Assembly: GCA_001939145.1 (NCBI GenBank)
Contig: LSRX01000052.1
Location: forward strand, 791,185-855,184
Length of the DNA stretch: 64,000 nt
DNA from: Symbiodinium microadriaticum
Lineage: Eukaryota > Sar > Dinophyceae > Suessiales > Symbiodiniaceae
Direction of reading: 5' to 3'
The position numbers and the translations under genes are program-made. Below are positions 30,777 to 41,240 of this stretch, piece by piece (position 1 is the first letter of the stretch; each line of letters starts with the position of its first letter). Under the pieces are notes generated by a model, which was given only the letters and a program-made list of their open reading frames with translations, had not been told where the DNA came from and searched no databases.

Positions 30777-30845
30777 GTTAGGATATCGGGTTGAGGCCGA
30801 GGGCTTAGGGTTCTACTCGGCTGGTTTTGGGTTTAGGGCTTTAGG

Positions 30846-30990
30846 GTACATACATACATACATACATACATACATACATACATACATGCATACACAGATA
30901 CATATACATATACATATACATATACATGTACATATACATATACATATCTACATCTACATCTACATCTACATCTACATCTACATCTACATC

Positions 30991-31075
<85 letters not shown>

Positions 31076-31142
31076 GTATGCGTATATAAATAAATATACA
31101 TACATATATATATATATGTATGTGTATATATATATATGTACA
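30846..31142. repeat. CATA, ACATAT and CATCTA microsatellite complex
   Basis: (CATA)n 30846-30885, then hexamer ACATAT, then CATCTA repeated about eight times (30948-30992), then ACATAT again to 31076 and (TA)n. IYIYIY/VYVYVY and VDVDVD ORFs are artefacts. Confidence 0.95.
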
Positions 31143-31159
31143 ACAGGCACGAAACATTA

Positions 31160-31890
31160 CTAATGCCACTTCTTGGGGTTCCTTTTGGTTTAACGGAACA
31201 GCTGTTTTTGAAGAAGATCCTATTGGACAGGATCTGGTTTTTGTTTGGGATTTAGGTTTGGGCCATAGGCTCTGAGCACAAGGGACAGAATCGGTATGCA
31301 CCTGTGAGAATCTCATGTGAAAGGGTTTACGGTTTTGGGTTTAGGGTTTACGGTTTTGGTCCGTGAACCTGAACCCTAAATCCTAAACCGTAAGCTTTAG
31401 GTTACACATCCACTAACCTTGCAGCATGCAAGGTCTATCAGCCCCGGAAGAGCGACAGGGGCTCATGCCTGCCTCGCAACATCCCCAAAGCATAAACCCG
31501 AAACAAGAACACGAAAACACAGAAGCCGAAGGTTTGCCTTACAACTGACTTCTCGCTTGGTCCCATCTTTCATGGGAGGTTTTGGAAACTCAGACAGCTT
31601 TAGTTGTTGGGTGCTTCTGGTCCCTTTTTTGGTAGGAATTTCGAGCGCAGGCGGTGGTGGGCCGGGTATTGTAACTGCATGAAACTGCATAATAGAAAAG
31701 GCTTGAGGGGACACATATGGATGGGATAGTGGGGAACCTCGGAACTGGAGAGCAGAGTCCATGGTTTCCGGTACTTCCTGTAACAATCTGATAAAAAGCC
31801 TTCGCATGCCCGAATCTGTGGAAACCATCAGCACGAGCTTGGGCCCACCTGCTTTTATCGAAGCTCCACTGCCCAAGCCTTCTGTTTTTA
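31160..31890. other. mostly unique stretch
   Basis: A 137-codon minus-strand ORF (31463-31876; IPGPPPPALEIPTKKGTRS) and an 87-codon plus ORF overlap here. Neither has a recognised domain or splice support, so I leave both uncalled as genes. Confidence 0.35.
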
Positions 31891-31897
31891 GGGTTTA

Positions 31898-31980
31898 CCT
31901 GGACCCCAAAGAACCTACCTTTTTAGGGCTCCTTCTTATGATTTCCTTATATAAGTCCTTAAAAAGGTAGGTTCTTTGGG
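31898..31980. mobile_element. MITE-like palindrome, family P4, best copy
   Basis: CCTGGACCCCAAAGAACCTA is mirrored by TAGGTTCTTTGGG. The core GGGCTCCTTCTTATGATTTC is intact. It sits between TTTTAGGG and CCCTAAA units. Confidence 0.8.
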
Positions 31981-32046
31981 CCTAAACCCTAAACCCTAAA
32001 CCCTAAACCCTAAGGGGTCTAGGTAGGGTTTAGGGTTTGACTTCAG

Positions 32047-32121
32047 GTTTGCTGGGACGGATATTATCTCAATCCGCGAACTGGCAGGTCGGAGAGGGAT
32101 TCGGCAGGGGGGAGTGTTTCG
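32047..32121 (+). CDS. putative exon, Cys-rich (CxDGYYLNP)
   Basis: 75 nt after CTTCAG|G and before GTTTTAGG. It encodes VCWDGYYLNPRTGRSERDS then AGGSVS in phase 0. CWDGYYLNP is the same module as CRGDNYYLTP at 63102. Confidence 0.52.
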
Positions 32122-33170
32122 GTTTTAGGATTTTTGGGTTTTAGGGCCTAGGGTTTAGGGTTTAGGGTTTAGGATTTAGGGTTTTAGGGCATTGTCCTGT
32201 TGGGGCTATTGAAGTCTGTACGAACGGCAAGGGTGCCAATGCCACTGTCTATCATTTGCTAAGATAAACTGTCTATTGAAGGACGGAGCACAGCGTGCCT
32301 CCGTGATGCTAGCAGAGCCCACGAACCATCTTCGAAGTCTAGAGGGCGGAACCACCGAACATAGTGGACCCAATTGCGGTTACCGTTTATCCCTATGAAG
32401 AGTTGCTCGAAAGGTCTTGGCTCGGGGTTTTGGTTTTGCAGCTAATGCTTTCGCCATCCGAGAAGTTAGTGATTTGCGTGAACAGCCATACTATGGAAGG
32501 CTAGATAATCGCCAATATACTATTCTGGGTGTTCCTGTTTAAAGACCCAGTACAATATCCCGAAACCTCAATTCTGTTTACTGGTATTGGGGCCCCTTTA
32601 TTACAGTCTAAGCCACGACCAGAACCCGACGACCTCTGATCTACAGGGGTGCTTATGCACTAGGAGCCACAACCCTAAAATACTCAGAGTCCAAAGCTTT
32701 GAAGCGCAGACCCCAGCGCCTGCCGCAAACTGCACATGAACTTCCCGGAGAGCCCAATTATATCCGATACAGGGTGTACAGGGTTTACTACAGTTTTTAG
32801 AGACTTGGGATCACCTGCTGTTCCATGGCTAAGATCCTACAATCAGGAAACGTGGGACCCAAGAAAAGGTACTACAAAAATCAAGGTCTAGGTATAACTC
32901 AAGGTATATTCCTTTACAAGCCCAAGAAATGTTCATGAAACACTGTCATGGAAAGTCTACCCGAGCCTTCAAAAGTAGGTAGATCATCCATAGCCCAACA
33001 CCCAGAGAAGGCCATGATTCTACATCTTGTCGGGCCCACCCCTAAGCCCTAAACTCGAAACCCTAAATCCGATACCCTAAACCCTAAACCCCCTCGGTAT
33101 CATTGAATTTAAGAGCATTGGGTTCTCTGGAAACTCGTGGGTAGTTCTTTAAGCTAGGGTCCCTTTTTAA
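32122..33170. other. intron-like stretch with decayed elements
   Basis: TTTTAGGG units to 32190, then unique sequence. Decayed P2 pieces (GGAGAGCCCAATTATATCC at 32746, AGCATTGGGTTCTCTGGAAA at 33115), a P13-like piece (32968-33032) and half a P7 element (GTAGTTCTTTAAGCTAGGGT, 33141). Confidence 0.45.
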
Positions 33171-33935
33171 GCGCATCAGCCGACCGTTGTCTCGGGGTAC
33201 TTGATCCCCGGACGCTCGGGCTGGCCGTCAGCGATCCCACACACTACGTTCGGCGACTCCGTTGCAACAGCAGGGATAGAAGCTGTGGTTCGGACAAAAG
33301 CTGACATCAAGACACCCAATTTTCATGGTGTCATCACCAAACAGGTCCTCGCAGGTGACATCACCACAGGAGTGGAGGCCCTCAGTTGCATCTGGTCTGG
33401 CCAGGGGCCCTCACGGCACCGGAAGTTTCTAAACTTCGACAAGTGTGCGGCAGGTTTGCACGTTGATTATCCCATCGACAAGGTTCTGCGTTGGCCCTTA
33501 CCTACGCTTCATGCTGAGGATGTATCGCAACCATCACCACATCAGGAACGCGACGCTCCACCCCCTTTCATTCGTGGTGGCCCCTCATACGAAGTCGCAG
33601 TCCATCTGGCAGGTGATGCTCTTTGCTACTTCGACGTCGAGTCGTGGCGCTGCATTCACGAATTAGTGGATGCTTGTACGGACCCTGGATGTTCCAATAC
33701 ATCCACACAATTCATTGTGTCTCAAATTGTTGTGCAAATTTACTCCTGTGACACTCGGTTGTGAGCCTCGTCCTGCGGACTTCATTTCTTCCTAGAAGGA
33801 GACAGAGCCGCATGGGCCGCCATTATGAAAGAGATTGACACAAAGAAAGGCACCGACCAGTCCTCTCAGTTACTCAACAGCACACGGAAGCAAAGGGTTG
33901 AAGCTCTAGCCCGACTTGCATGTAAGTGCCTTTGA
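33171..33935 (+). pseudogene. ORF of unknown function with one in-frame TGA
   Basis: Open from 33171 to a TGA at 33762-33764, then open again in the same frame to TGA at 33933-33935 (EGDRAAWAAIMKEIDTKKG, QRVEALARLACKC). Together about 254 codons with ordinary amino-acid composition and no repeats. No domain is recognised. The opening residues (SGYLIPGRSGW) resemble the YLIPGG module at 36864, so the first bases may instead be an exon. A likely gene remnant, or stop readthrough. Confidence 0.45.
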
Positions 33936-33939
33936 GTAG

Positions 33940-34078
33940 AGCCCTGTTTTGGTCCTTAATAGTGGTCTTTTGGGGGGTATATTAGATTAGAGGGTAGTTT
34001 CGGGTTTAGGGTTTTTAATAGAGCCCTTCCGGTCCTTAACAGTGGGTATTTAGGTGTATATTAGAGGGTAGTTTCGGG
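33940..34078. mobile_element. two P10-like half elements in tandem
   Basis: TAGAGCCCTGTTTTGGTCC and TAGAGCCCTTCCGGTCC each precede GAGGGTAGTTTCGGG, about 75 bp apart. Confidence 0.55.
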
Positions 34079-34266
34079 TTTAGGGTTTACGGTTTGAGGT
34101 TTTGTGTTTAGGGTTTGGTATAGGCTGCCTAAGCCTGAAATTGCCCAGAATCCAGTCATCTACTTTCTCCCGATCCCTAAAACAGGGCTTTAAGGAAACC
34201 GTTGTTGAGGCTTTTCCTAAGGCGCCACGTGCGTATGTCGTATATATGTCTATAGGCCCTAAAGTA

Positions 34267-34356
34267 CACATAGGCTCCTAAGTGGTTCCTTTTTGTGGTT
34301 TATATTTAGAATCCTATAAGGTAATCCCAAAAGGGAACTACTAAGGAGCCTATGGG
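34267..34356. mobile_element. MITE-like palindrome, family P3
   Basis: CACATAGGCTCCTAAGTGGT is mirrored by CTACTAAGGAGCCTATGGG. Confidence 0.75.
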
Positions 34357-34579
34357 TATATAGGAACCCTGTGCAGGCCTACTTTACCTCAACCCTGAAC
34401 CCGGAGCCCTAGGGTTGCGGCCCCAAAGGCCATAGTACTCAGATTTAGGGGTTGGGGGTCTAGGGTTTAAAGCTGTAGGGTTGATTTAGGGTTTAGGGTG
34501 TTTAGGGGTTTGGGGGTTTTAGGGGTGTTTAGGGTGTTTAGGGGTTTAGGGGTTTGGGATACCAAAGCTTGCACAGCAG

Positions 34580-34640
34580 GTGCACCATGGTTTGTCCCCG
34601 CGATCACTACATGTCCGGCACGGGTTGGAAGCCCAGCATC
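34580..34640 (+). CDS. putative exon, Cys-rich furin-like protein (DHYMxGTG module)
   Basis: After ACAGCAG|G the frame encodes CTMVCPRDHYMSGTGWKPSI, before GTCTTAGGG. C-x3-CPxxxYMxGTG matches CRFDCPPDTYMKGTG at 58600 and DHYMTGFG at 48331. Its end phase (0) fits the next candidate at 35420. Confidence 0.62.
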
Positions 34641-34667
34641 GTCTTAGGGTTCAGGGTTTATTGTTTA

Positions 34668-34759
34668 CCTGCACCCCAAAGAACCTACCCTTTTTTAACG
34701 ACGTATAAAAGGAAATCATAGTAAGGAGCCCTAAAAAGGTAGGTTGCTTAGGGTGCAGG
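34668..34759. mobile_element. MITE-like palindrome, family P4
   Basis: CCTGCACCCCAAAGAACCTA is mirrored by GGTAGGTTGCTTAGGGTGCAGG; the GCACC/GGTGC changes are matched in both arms. It starts 27 bp after the exon. Confidence 0.75.
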
Positions 34760-35419
34760 ACTTTAGGGTTAAGGGTTTTGGGTTTTGGGTTCCGAAGCCG
34801 AAATACCTAAGAATCCTAAACCCTGTTTGCGGAGCACGCATTACCTTTCATCCAACAACCTATTGTTTCCCAGACTTATAACCTATATATTCATCGGATG
34901 ATAACTTTCACCCTCTTGGTTGAGTTGTTGATGTAGTTTCTGTTGTTGTTTAGGCTTCGGCTACAGTTATAGGGATCTGTAAACCAAATCGATCGAAAGA
35001 TTCAGGGTATCAGTTTAGGGTCAAAACTACTTAGTTGCTGCGTAGGTAGCTTTAGTTTTTATCGGTTGCGAAAGTTCCTACCATGTCTCAAGGTTAGCCA
35101 GGCTTTAGGGTTTAGGGTTTAGGGTGGGCCATTTTGGGCTAGGCTACTCAGCCTCCTGTACGCCTGCATGGCCGAGTGGTAGCCTTGGCTAAGAAATTGT
35201 ATTGTAGGAACGTTCAGGCCTGCATGGATGTCTTGCGGGTGGGTTAAGGGGTTTAGGGTTTAGGGGTTTAGGGGTTTAGGGTTTAGGGTTCAGGATATGT
35301 GAACAGAACCAGAATCCTAGAGCCTAAACCCTCTAAGCCCTATAAACATCAAGCCCCTTATATTCCAAATCCCTGCCTTGACTTCCTATCCCAGAGAACT
35401 CGCTGGAGGCAAACTAAAG

Positions 35420-35484
35420 GGACCGTCCTGTTATTGCAGCGCTTGTGTGTTGAATTTCGCGCAAAGTACCTCGCTGTGCGAGAT
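35420..35484 (+). CDS. putative exon, Cys-rich
   Basis: After CTAAAG|G the frame encodes GPSCYCSACVLNFAQSTSLC then EM, before GTTCTT. Four Cys. An alternative GT at 35475 would shorten it and fit the phase of the next exon better. Confidence 0.5.
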
Positions 35485-35901
35485 GTTCTTAGTCTTAGTC
35501 CTAGTCTTTAGGGTAGGAAGTTTGTTAAGCGCGGCTCGCGGTGTGTGCAGCACTGCACCCCTCATCACCCCAAACCCAAAACCTTGGATTTCGTGGTATT
35601 GGGCTAATGCTTTAGGGTCCAATCGTTGCCTCATAGGTCTCAAACTCCGAGCGTGTTTCTTTACGACATAGGTTTGGTGTCGGGAGTTGGGATTCAGACG
35701 AACAGAATCTGAGATCTAGAACATCTCTGTCTTGTCCAACTAGCTGTAAAGCATAACATCTCCCCCACCGCCAAACCCTAGACTAATTATTGAGCCCACC
35801 CCTTCACCCGCATAGAGTGCCTATAGAAACCTTACTGGGGTCCTGGGATGTAAACACCATTATAACGGCCCTTGTATCAAGGCCTTATGGCATCCCCTTA
35901 C

Positions 35902-36000
35902 TGTTGATGATAGAAAACCTGCATTACCTTAGGGACCCTAAATTATGGGAACTATGGCATATTCCTTATTATGGGTAATGCAGGATTAATACCATCTACC
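35902..36000. mobile_element. MITE-like palindrome, family P6
   Basis: TGTTGATGATAGAAAACCTG is mirrored by CAGGATTAATACCATCTACC. It is inverted relative to the 3109 copy. Confidence 0.7.
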
Positions 36001-36052
36001 GTAGTAATTATGCTCTTCGAAAGAGCCCAGAGCCTGCGAGTGGACTCTGCAG

Positions 36053-36127
36053 GCGAGGAAGGCCGCGAATGCAAACCTTGTCCTCTGACGGCCGGACGAT
36101 GTGTCAACGAGACCTACATCTATGAGC
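36053..36127 (+). CDS. putative exon, Cys-rich furin-like protein (NETY module)
   Basis: After CTGCAG|G the frame encodes EEGR and then ECKPCPLTAGRCVNETYIYE. C-x2-CPL-x3-GxCxNETY is shared with 48331 (CKPCAP, CLNESW) and 61469 (CLNETY). No GT follows at the right place; a GC donor (36126 or 36128) is plausible, as dinoflagellates use GC and GA donors. Confidence 0.6.
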
Positions 36128-36863
36128 GCCTTGGCCTAAACCCTATGCCCAGAAACCTTATAAGCCCTATAATCTCGATGAAGCCATAAACCTTATAAAC
36201 CCTATAAACCCTACACCGCCCTACACCCTGAACCCTAAGCGCCAAACCCTAGTCTAAGCCATATGAGCCCTATAAGCCCAAAACACTTTTGAAGGGGCCC
36301 GGGGGTTCGCAGGGCTTTGGGGCCATCAGGATTTACAATGAGGTTTTAGGGTTTAGGGTTTAGTTTAGGGTTTAGGGTTTAGTAAATTAGGGTTTAGGGT
36401 ATTTCGCTGTTTGGTTTACAGGGCTGGTAGGGCTGATAGGGTGTACACATAGCGTTCAGGAGGGTTTTGCAGTGCTTATGGGACTTAAGGGCTTACCTTA
36501 ACCCTATACAACCGACCTCCTCTTGCTCCCTGGTTTTGATTTTGTTATTATAGGTCCTTTAAAAAAGCAGGCTGTTCGGGGTTCAAGTTCAGTAAACCCC
36601 CAACCTAAACCCACATCCACCCGACACGGCTTGCAGTTTGAGGGTTCAGGGTTCAAAAGCTCACTAGGGTTTGGGTTTCGGCGTTTAGGGTATTGGGTTT
36701 AGGATGGACTGGCAGCCTCAACGGGGATTTGTCCTCGTTCCGGCACTAAACATTTCAGAGGTTTCTCTGCGGCTTCGCATTAAAAAGAGAATTCCCTTGC
36801 ATGTTTTAGGCTTCTCAGATAGACTTAACCTGGAAAAAACTTCCAACAGAAGCGTCCAGTGAG

Positions 36864-36915
36864 GTGCCGCGGGGACAACCAGTACCTGATCCCCGGAGGA
36901 GCTGCTGTGTTTGAG
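36864..36915 (+). CDS. putative exon, Cys-rich (CRGDNxYL module)
   Basis: After AGTGAG|G the frame encodes CRGDNQYLIPGGAAVFE, before GTCTTT. Near-identical modules occur at 50599 (CRGDQQYLV) and 63102 (CRGDNYYLTP), all starting with the same G|TGC phase. The end phase (0) fits the 41164 exon. Confidence 0.62.
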
Positions 36916-37054
36916 GTCTTTGGGCTTCCCGGGGGCCTCCCTTGTGCGCTACTGTGAGGATGAGGTGCAAGAGCGGTATTGTAGGGTTCCGCAAAGAGGG
37001 CTATTATGGGGTTTCTCAGCTTCAATCAAACTATTGTGGGGGGTAAGGCTTTAG

Positions 37055-37380
37055 AGCTTACCTTAACCTGAAAGCCTAATACAGCCCTTCACCCTAAACC
37101 CTAAACACCTAAACCCGAAACCCTGAACCCTAAACCTTAAACCCTAAACCCTAACTTTATGACACCCCAAGACGTGTTGAACACCAACCCCATATGAACC
37201 TAAACCCTGGACTCCAAGTTCGCTTGAAGCTGAGCCCTGAACTAAGCCCCCCCACACTACATGAAGTGTGAGGGTTTAGGGTTTTAGGTTTAGGGTTTTT
37301 GGGGCTTCAGGGCCTCTTCCCAGCATGATCTGATAGTAAATCCGACTCAACTCCCTAAACCCTAAACCCTAAACCGGTCT
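37055..37380. repeat. CCCTAAA and TTTAGGG units
   Basis: C-rich 37085-37155 and 37350-37375; G-rich 37268-37300. No exon seen. Confidence 0.7.
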
Positions 37381-37599
37381 AGGGTTTAGGGTCCTGCTCA
37401 GACAATTTCGAATAAGGAACTCCTGCAGAACGAAGTGCCGGGACAGCCTGGAGCATATCGGTTTTAACCACAAATCCCAACCCCCAAACCTCAAAAGCTG
37501 GGCCAGATTTCGCCCGGGCCTACACCCTAAACCCTGAACCCTAAACATGTTGGCTTCCAGGGCGTTCAGGATCTGGTGACAAAGCACGAGAATTCCCAA

Positions 37600-37806
37600 A
37601 GGCTCCTGAGCACCTATGTAGTAGAATTGTAGGGTTCCTATATTTGGAATCCTTCTTATGATTTGGGAAAGTATCCCCCCCATAACAGAGGATCCTATGC
37701 ACCTCTGCAGTCGAAGGTAGGGTTGCTATATTAGGACCCATTATGATTTGGGAAAGTATCCCCCATATTAGGACTCCTTCTTATGATTTGGGAAAGTATC
37801 CCCCCG
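37600..37806. repeat. three-copy tandem repeat
   Basis: TTATGATTTGGGAAAGTATC followed by a C-tract occurs at 37656, 37739 and 37781, with CTATATT-GGA leaders. Probably a rearranged palindromic element. Confidence 0.65.
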
Positions 37807-37847
37807 TAACAGTACCTAACAACCCTTTTGGGATTCATGTGTCAGAA

Positions 37848-37956
37848 CCCTAAGGGTCCATGTACTCATATAGTATATACATTGGCCTTAACGTGGTCCC
37901 TATATAGGTACATTGGGGCCAAAGTATATACTTTTTGGGTACATGGACCCTTAGGG
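37848..37956. mobile_element. MITE-like palindrome, family P1
   Basis: CCCTAAGGGTCCATGTACTC and GGGTACATGGACCCTTAGGG ends. The centre is inverted relative to 41994. Confidence 0.85.
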
Positions 37957-38227
37957 GAAGAGCCCAGTTCGGAAATATCGCTCTCAGGGCATCGGCTTCT
38001 TCTCGACGCTTCAGAATTACAGGGTTTAGGGTCTAGGGCTTTAGGGTCTAGGGCTTTAGGGTTTGGGGTTTGGGGTTTAGGGTTTAGGGTTTAGGGTGGG
38101 TATATTTGGGTCTCCATTGTTTTAGTAATGCAACCGTGAACCCAAAAGTTCCTGTACCCCAAAAAGTACCCCTAAAGGTCCATTAAAGCCCGCACCCTGA
38201 AGCCCTAAGTCCTAGAAGCAATATTAT

Positions 38228-38780
38228 TTGCGGCTTTTCAGCAATGCGCCTTCAGGAGGTGGCGGGAAAATGAATTATGTTCCTGGCCTTGGACGCGTTG
38301 ATGCACAGGTCAGCAAGCGTCAAGTGATGGAGTTTAGGCCAGAGGTATCTTTGGATGAGCCTGCGATGATATCACGGCCCTTTCTTAAAAGGGAAGTTTC
38401 CAAGAGCCGCCTCATCTATCCAAGTGGAGTGGAAGCAGCTGTGCGGTTTGGATATCTTCAACATTATTTGGAACAAACTCTGCGGTATATAAAGAGATGC
38501 AGTCTTGGGAAGCATGCAGGAGAGATTCTGGCGCAACGAAGGTATGTGATATCTCAACTTTTGGCTTCACAGGGAACATCACGGAAGGTATTCGTAAGTG
38601 ACGATGCCGAAGCTTTAATGAAAGTCATTCATTGTCCGATATGACTTGGCTGGTGACTCAGTTAGCGGAGAAAATGGTCTTACATCTTCCAGAGCAGGCT
38701 GGGAATGATCTGCGTAAAGTTCTGGCTGAATATGTTCGAGCTTTAGAGACAAAATCAGTCATCTATGAAGATGATTCAGT
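38228..38780 (+). pseudogene. degraded ORF with a weak RdRp-like motif
   Basis: The first frame (38228-38644) reads MNYVPGLGRVDAQVS, FLKREVSKSRLIYPSG, FGYLQHYLEQTL. The second (from about 38632) reads MTWLVTQLAEKMVLHLPEQ, LRKVLAEYVRALETKS, indicating a frameshift near 38640. KREVSKSRLIYPSG loosely fits the basic motif-F region of dsRNA-virus polymerases, but I see no GDD or other catalytic motif, so the identity is a guess. It could equally be a cellular gene. Confidence 0.35.
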
Positions 38781-38786
38781 TCCACG

Positions 38787-39290
38787 TTTGGGGCTATTCT
38801 TATGTATGGGCTGGATTCCCTCACTCTTACCCCTAAGGACCTAAAAAGAATAGATGGCTTCTGGTTTAGGTTTCTCAGACGCATAGTGGGGATTAAGGCT
38901 TCTTTCTACTCAAGAATCACCAACGCAGAGGTATATACAAAAGCCAACTCCCCAGAGAAACCCTCGACCACACTTCTTTACACACAGTACAAAACCACAG
39001 TACAAATCTTCAAGGAACCCCCTTCAGACCCAATGCACTCAGTTGTCTTCGCAAGCTCCTTTAAAGACCGCATCCTGTATCAAGGTAGGCGAAGAGGTAT
39101 GCAATTCCCCTATTGGATTGAAGTTCAGACAAAACGCCTATTCCCCGATTGCTGGAACCACACCGCAACCCCCCTAACAGGACCCCATTGGAAGTATGTG
39201 CTAGTGCACCGGAAGTTGCGGAAATCGTCTTTTGAGCTGGCTCCAAAGCGCGCACACACAGAGCGCGCAGGGCCGACCTAAAAAAAGTCC
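38787..39290 (+). pseudogene. 5'-truncated LINE (non-LTR) 3' tail
   Basis: The frame reads AILMYGLDSLTLTPKDLKRI, then DGFWFRFLRRIVGI and YSRITNAEVYTKA. This is the YGLxxLxLxxxDxxxLDxFxxRxLRRILGI...SYxSRxxNxxV signature found after the reverse-transcriptase domain in many dinoflagellate and other LINEs. The RT core is missing. An A-run follows the stop at 39279, as expected for a LINE 3' end. Confidence 0.65.
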
Positions 39291-39319
39291 TAGAAGCCCT
39301 AAACCCCGAGAAGCCCCAA

Positions 39320-39407
39320 GTCCTAGAAGTAGGGTTTAGGGTTTAGGGTTTAGGGGTTTAGGGTTTAGGGGTTTAGGGTTTAGGGTTTAGGGGTTTAGGG
39401 TTTAGGG
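39320..39407 (+). repeat. TTTAGGG/TTTAGGGG array at gap edge
   Basis: About 12 near-perfect units running into undetermined bases; the array probably defeated assembly. Confidence 0.9.
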
Positions 39408-40066
39408 NNNNNNNNNNNNNNNNNNNNNNNNNNNNNNNNNNNNNNNNNNNNNNNNNNNNNNNNNNNNNNNNNNNNNNNNNNNNNNNNNNNNNNNNNNNNN
39501 NNNNNNNNNNNNNNNNNNNNNNNNNNNNNNNNNNNNNNNNNNNNNNNNNNNNNNNNNNNNNNNNNNNNNNNNNNNNNNNNNNNNNNNNNNNNNNNNNNNN
39601 NNNNNNNNNNNNNNNNNNNNNNNNNNNNNNNNNNNNNNNNNNNNNNNNNNNNNNNNNNNNNNNNNNNNNNNNNNNNNNNNNNNNNNNNNNNNNNNNNNNN
39701 NNNNNNNNNNNNNNNNNNNNNNNNNNNNNNNNNNNNNNNNNNNNNNNNNNNNNNNNNNNNNNNNNNNNNNNNNNNNNNNNNNNNNNNNNNNNNNNNNNNN
39801 NNNNNNNNNNNNNNNNNNNNNNNNNNNNNNNNNNNNNNNNNNNNNNNNNNNNNNNNNNNNNNNNNNNNNNNNNNNNNNNNNNNNNNNNNNNNNNNNNNNN
39901 NNNNNNNNNNNNNNNNNNNNNNNNNNNNNNNNNNNNNNNNNNNNNNNNNNNNNNNNNNNNNNNNNNNNNNNNNNNNNNNNNNNNNNNNNNNNNNNNNNNN
40001 NNNNNNNNNNNNNNNNNNNNNNNNNNNNNNNNNNNNNNNNNNNNNNNNNNNNNNNNNNNNNNNNNN
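39408..40066. other. assembly gap (659 N)
   Basis: Undetermined bases. A 233-codon ORF across them is meaningless. Confidence 1.
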
Positions 40067-40280
40067 CCCCCCATGATGGTGACTTTGAGGGGTGGGGGTC
40101 AGTGGGGAGGGGATGAAGAGGTGGGGAATAGAGGATCCGAATAGGAACCTCTGACCGCTTCGGTCGGGGCCGAGGCGAACATACTGGTGCGTGTGTGCTG
40201 ACGTTTAGTGGAGGGTTTAGGGTTTAGGTTTAGGTTTTTTGGCTTTAGAGGTGACGGTTGCCGCATGACTGAACCCTAAA

Positions 40281-40372
40281 CTGGGTTCTTGTTACGTAGT
40301 AAGGTAACCATATTATTTACTATAGACCCTCCATTATGGTAGCTTAAGCAAGAACCCTTAACAAGAACCCAG
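40281..40372. mobile_element. MITE-like palindrome, family P9
   Basis: CTGGGTTCTTGTTACG is mirrored by TTAACAAGAACCCAG, with ACCATATTATTTACTATAGA in the middle. Confidence 0.75.
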
Positions 40373-40544
40373 TAAGTTTCAAACCCTGAGCCTGATTAGA
40401 TGATTGGCTGTTGAACATTAGCGGCCCACATCCTGCAAACCACGGTCTTGCATTCGTGCAAGTCTTACTCCAGGGGTCGGAAGCATTACTGATAGCATCC
40501 TCTGATACTGCAAAAACACGTCATAGTTTCCCATGCAAGTATAC

Positions 40545-40690
40545 TAAACCCCTAAACCCTAAACCCCTAAACCCTAAACCCCTAAACCCTAAACCCCTAA
40601 AGCCCTAAACCCCTAAACCCTAAACCCCCAAACTCTAAACCCTAAACCCTAAACCCCTAAACCCCTAAACCCCTAAACCCTAAACCCCAC
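40545..40690 (-). repeat. CCCTAAA/CCCCTAAA array
   Basis: About 19 units. Its 3' part is the start of the 1828-bp duplicated unit. Confidence 0.9.
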
Positions 40691-41024
40691 AAAGCCTCTC
40701 CTAATCCTGCAGGCCACCACATTATGCGGCAAGTCCTGAAGCCCAAAGGAGTTGCAGAGCTTGAAACCGTCTCGTCGCACATCAGTGTTCATTGGGGTTT
40801 GGGGTTTAGGGTTTAGGGGTTGAGGGTTTACGGTTTAGGGGTTTAGGGTTTAGGGTTCAGGGTCTAGGGGTTTAGGGATTGGGTTTAGGGTTTAGGGTTT
40901 AGGGGTTTAGGCTGGGCTTTAGAGGTTAGGGTGTTCATTCAGAAACTCGTCGACAGGCATGGTGGGCTCGTATTTGCCCTTGTTGTCTTTGTGCAGTTCA
41001 CGGATACAGTATAACCTAAGTGTA

Positions 41025-41135
41025 CTGGGTTCTTGTTAGGGGTTTCATTTAAGTAGCCATCATAAAGAAACCATATTATTGACTATAGACCCCCCCTTAT
41101 GGTAACCTAAATAAGATCCCTTAACAAGAATCCAG
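41025..41135. mobile_element. MITE-like palindrome, family P9 (copy 1)
   Basis: CTGGGTTCTTGTTAGGGG is mirrored by CCCTTAACAAGAATCCAG. Repeated at 42853-42963. Confidence 0.75.
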
Positions 41136-41163
41136 CGTAGAAGAGTAGATGAACGAATCAGAG

Positions 41164-41240
41164 GACGGACCCCTCGTTGGTGGTACCTGCGAGCAATGCC
41201 GGCTGACTCAGAGCAGCAGGAATGCCACTGCTTTTCACGA
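41164..41240 (+). CDS. putative exon, Cys-rich (GGTCEQC module, copy 1)
   Basis: After ATCAGAG|G the frame encodes DGPLVGGTCEQCRLTQSS then RNATAFHE, before GTTTAG. It starts 28 bp after the P9 element. Confidence 0.6.

Noticed and set aside
30833-31316. [12 protein letters not shown] and IYIYIY ORFs of about 100 codons
   Set aside because: Simple hexamer and tetramer repeats, open in several frames at once.
31463-31876. 137-codon minus ORF
   Set aside because: No domain recognised, overlapped by a plus ORF, and it would be the only long minus-strand gene; support too weak for a gene call.
33758-33795. Possible 38-nt intron removing the TGA of the 33171 ORF (GTTGTG ... TTCCTAG)
   Set aside because: Removing it shifts the frame and hits a stop within about 15 codons, whereas the unspliced frame stays open.
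35164-35215. tRNA-like A box (TGGCCGAGTGG)
   Set aside because: No matching acceptor stem, no clear B box and no cloverleaf; at most a tRNA-derived scrap.
39373-40074. 233-codon minus ORF
   Set aside because: Consists of undetermined bases plus telomeric repeat.
40710-40790. Open segment after a good acceptor (CCTAATCCTGCAG|G; HHIMRQVLKPKGVAELE)
   Set aside because: No Cys or module similarity, and several frames are open; not enough to call.
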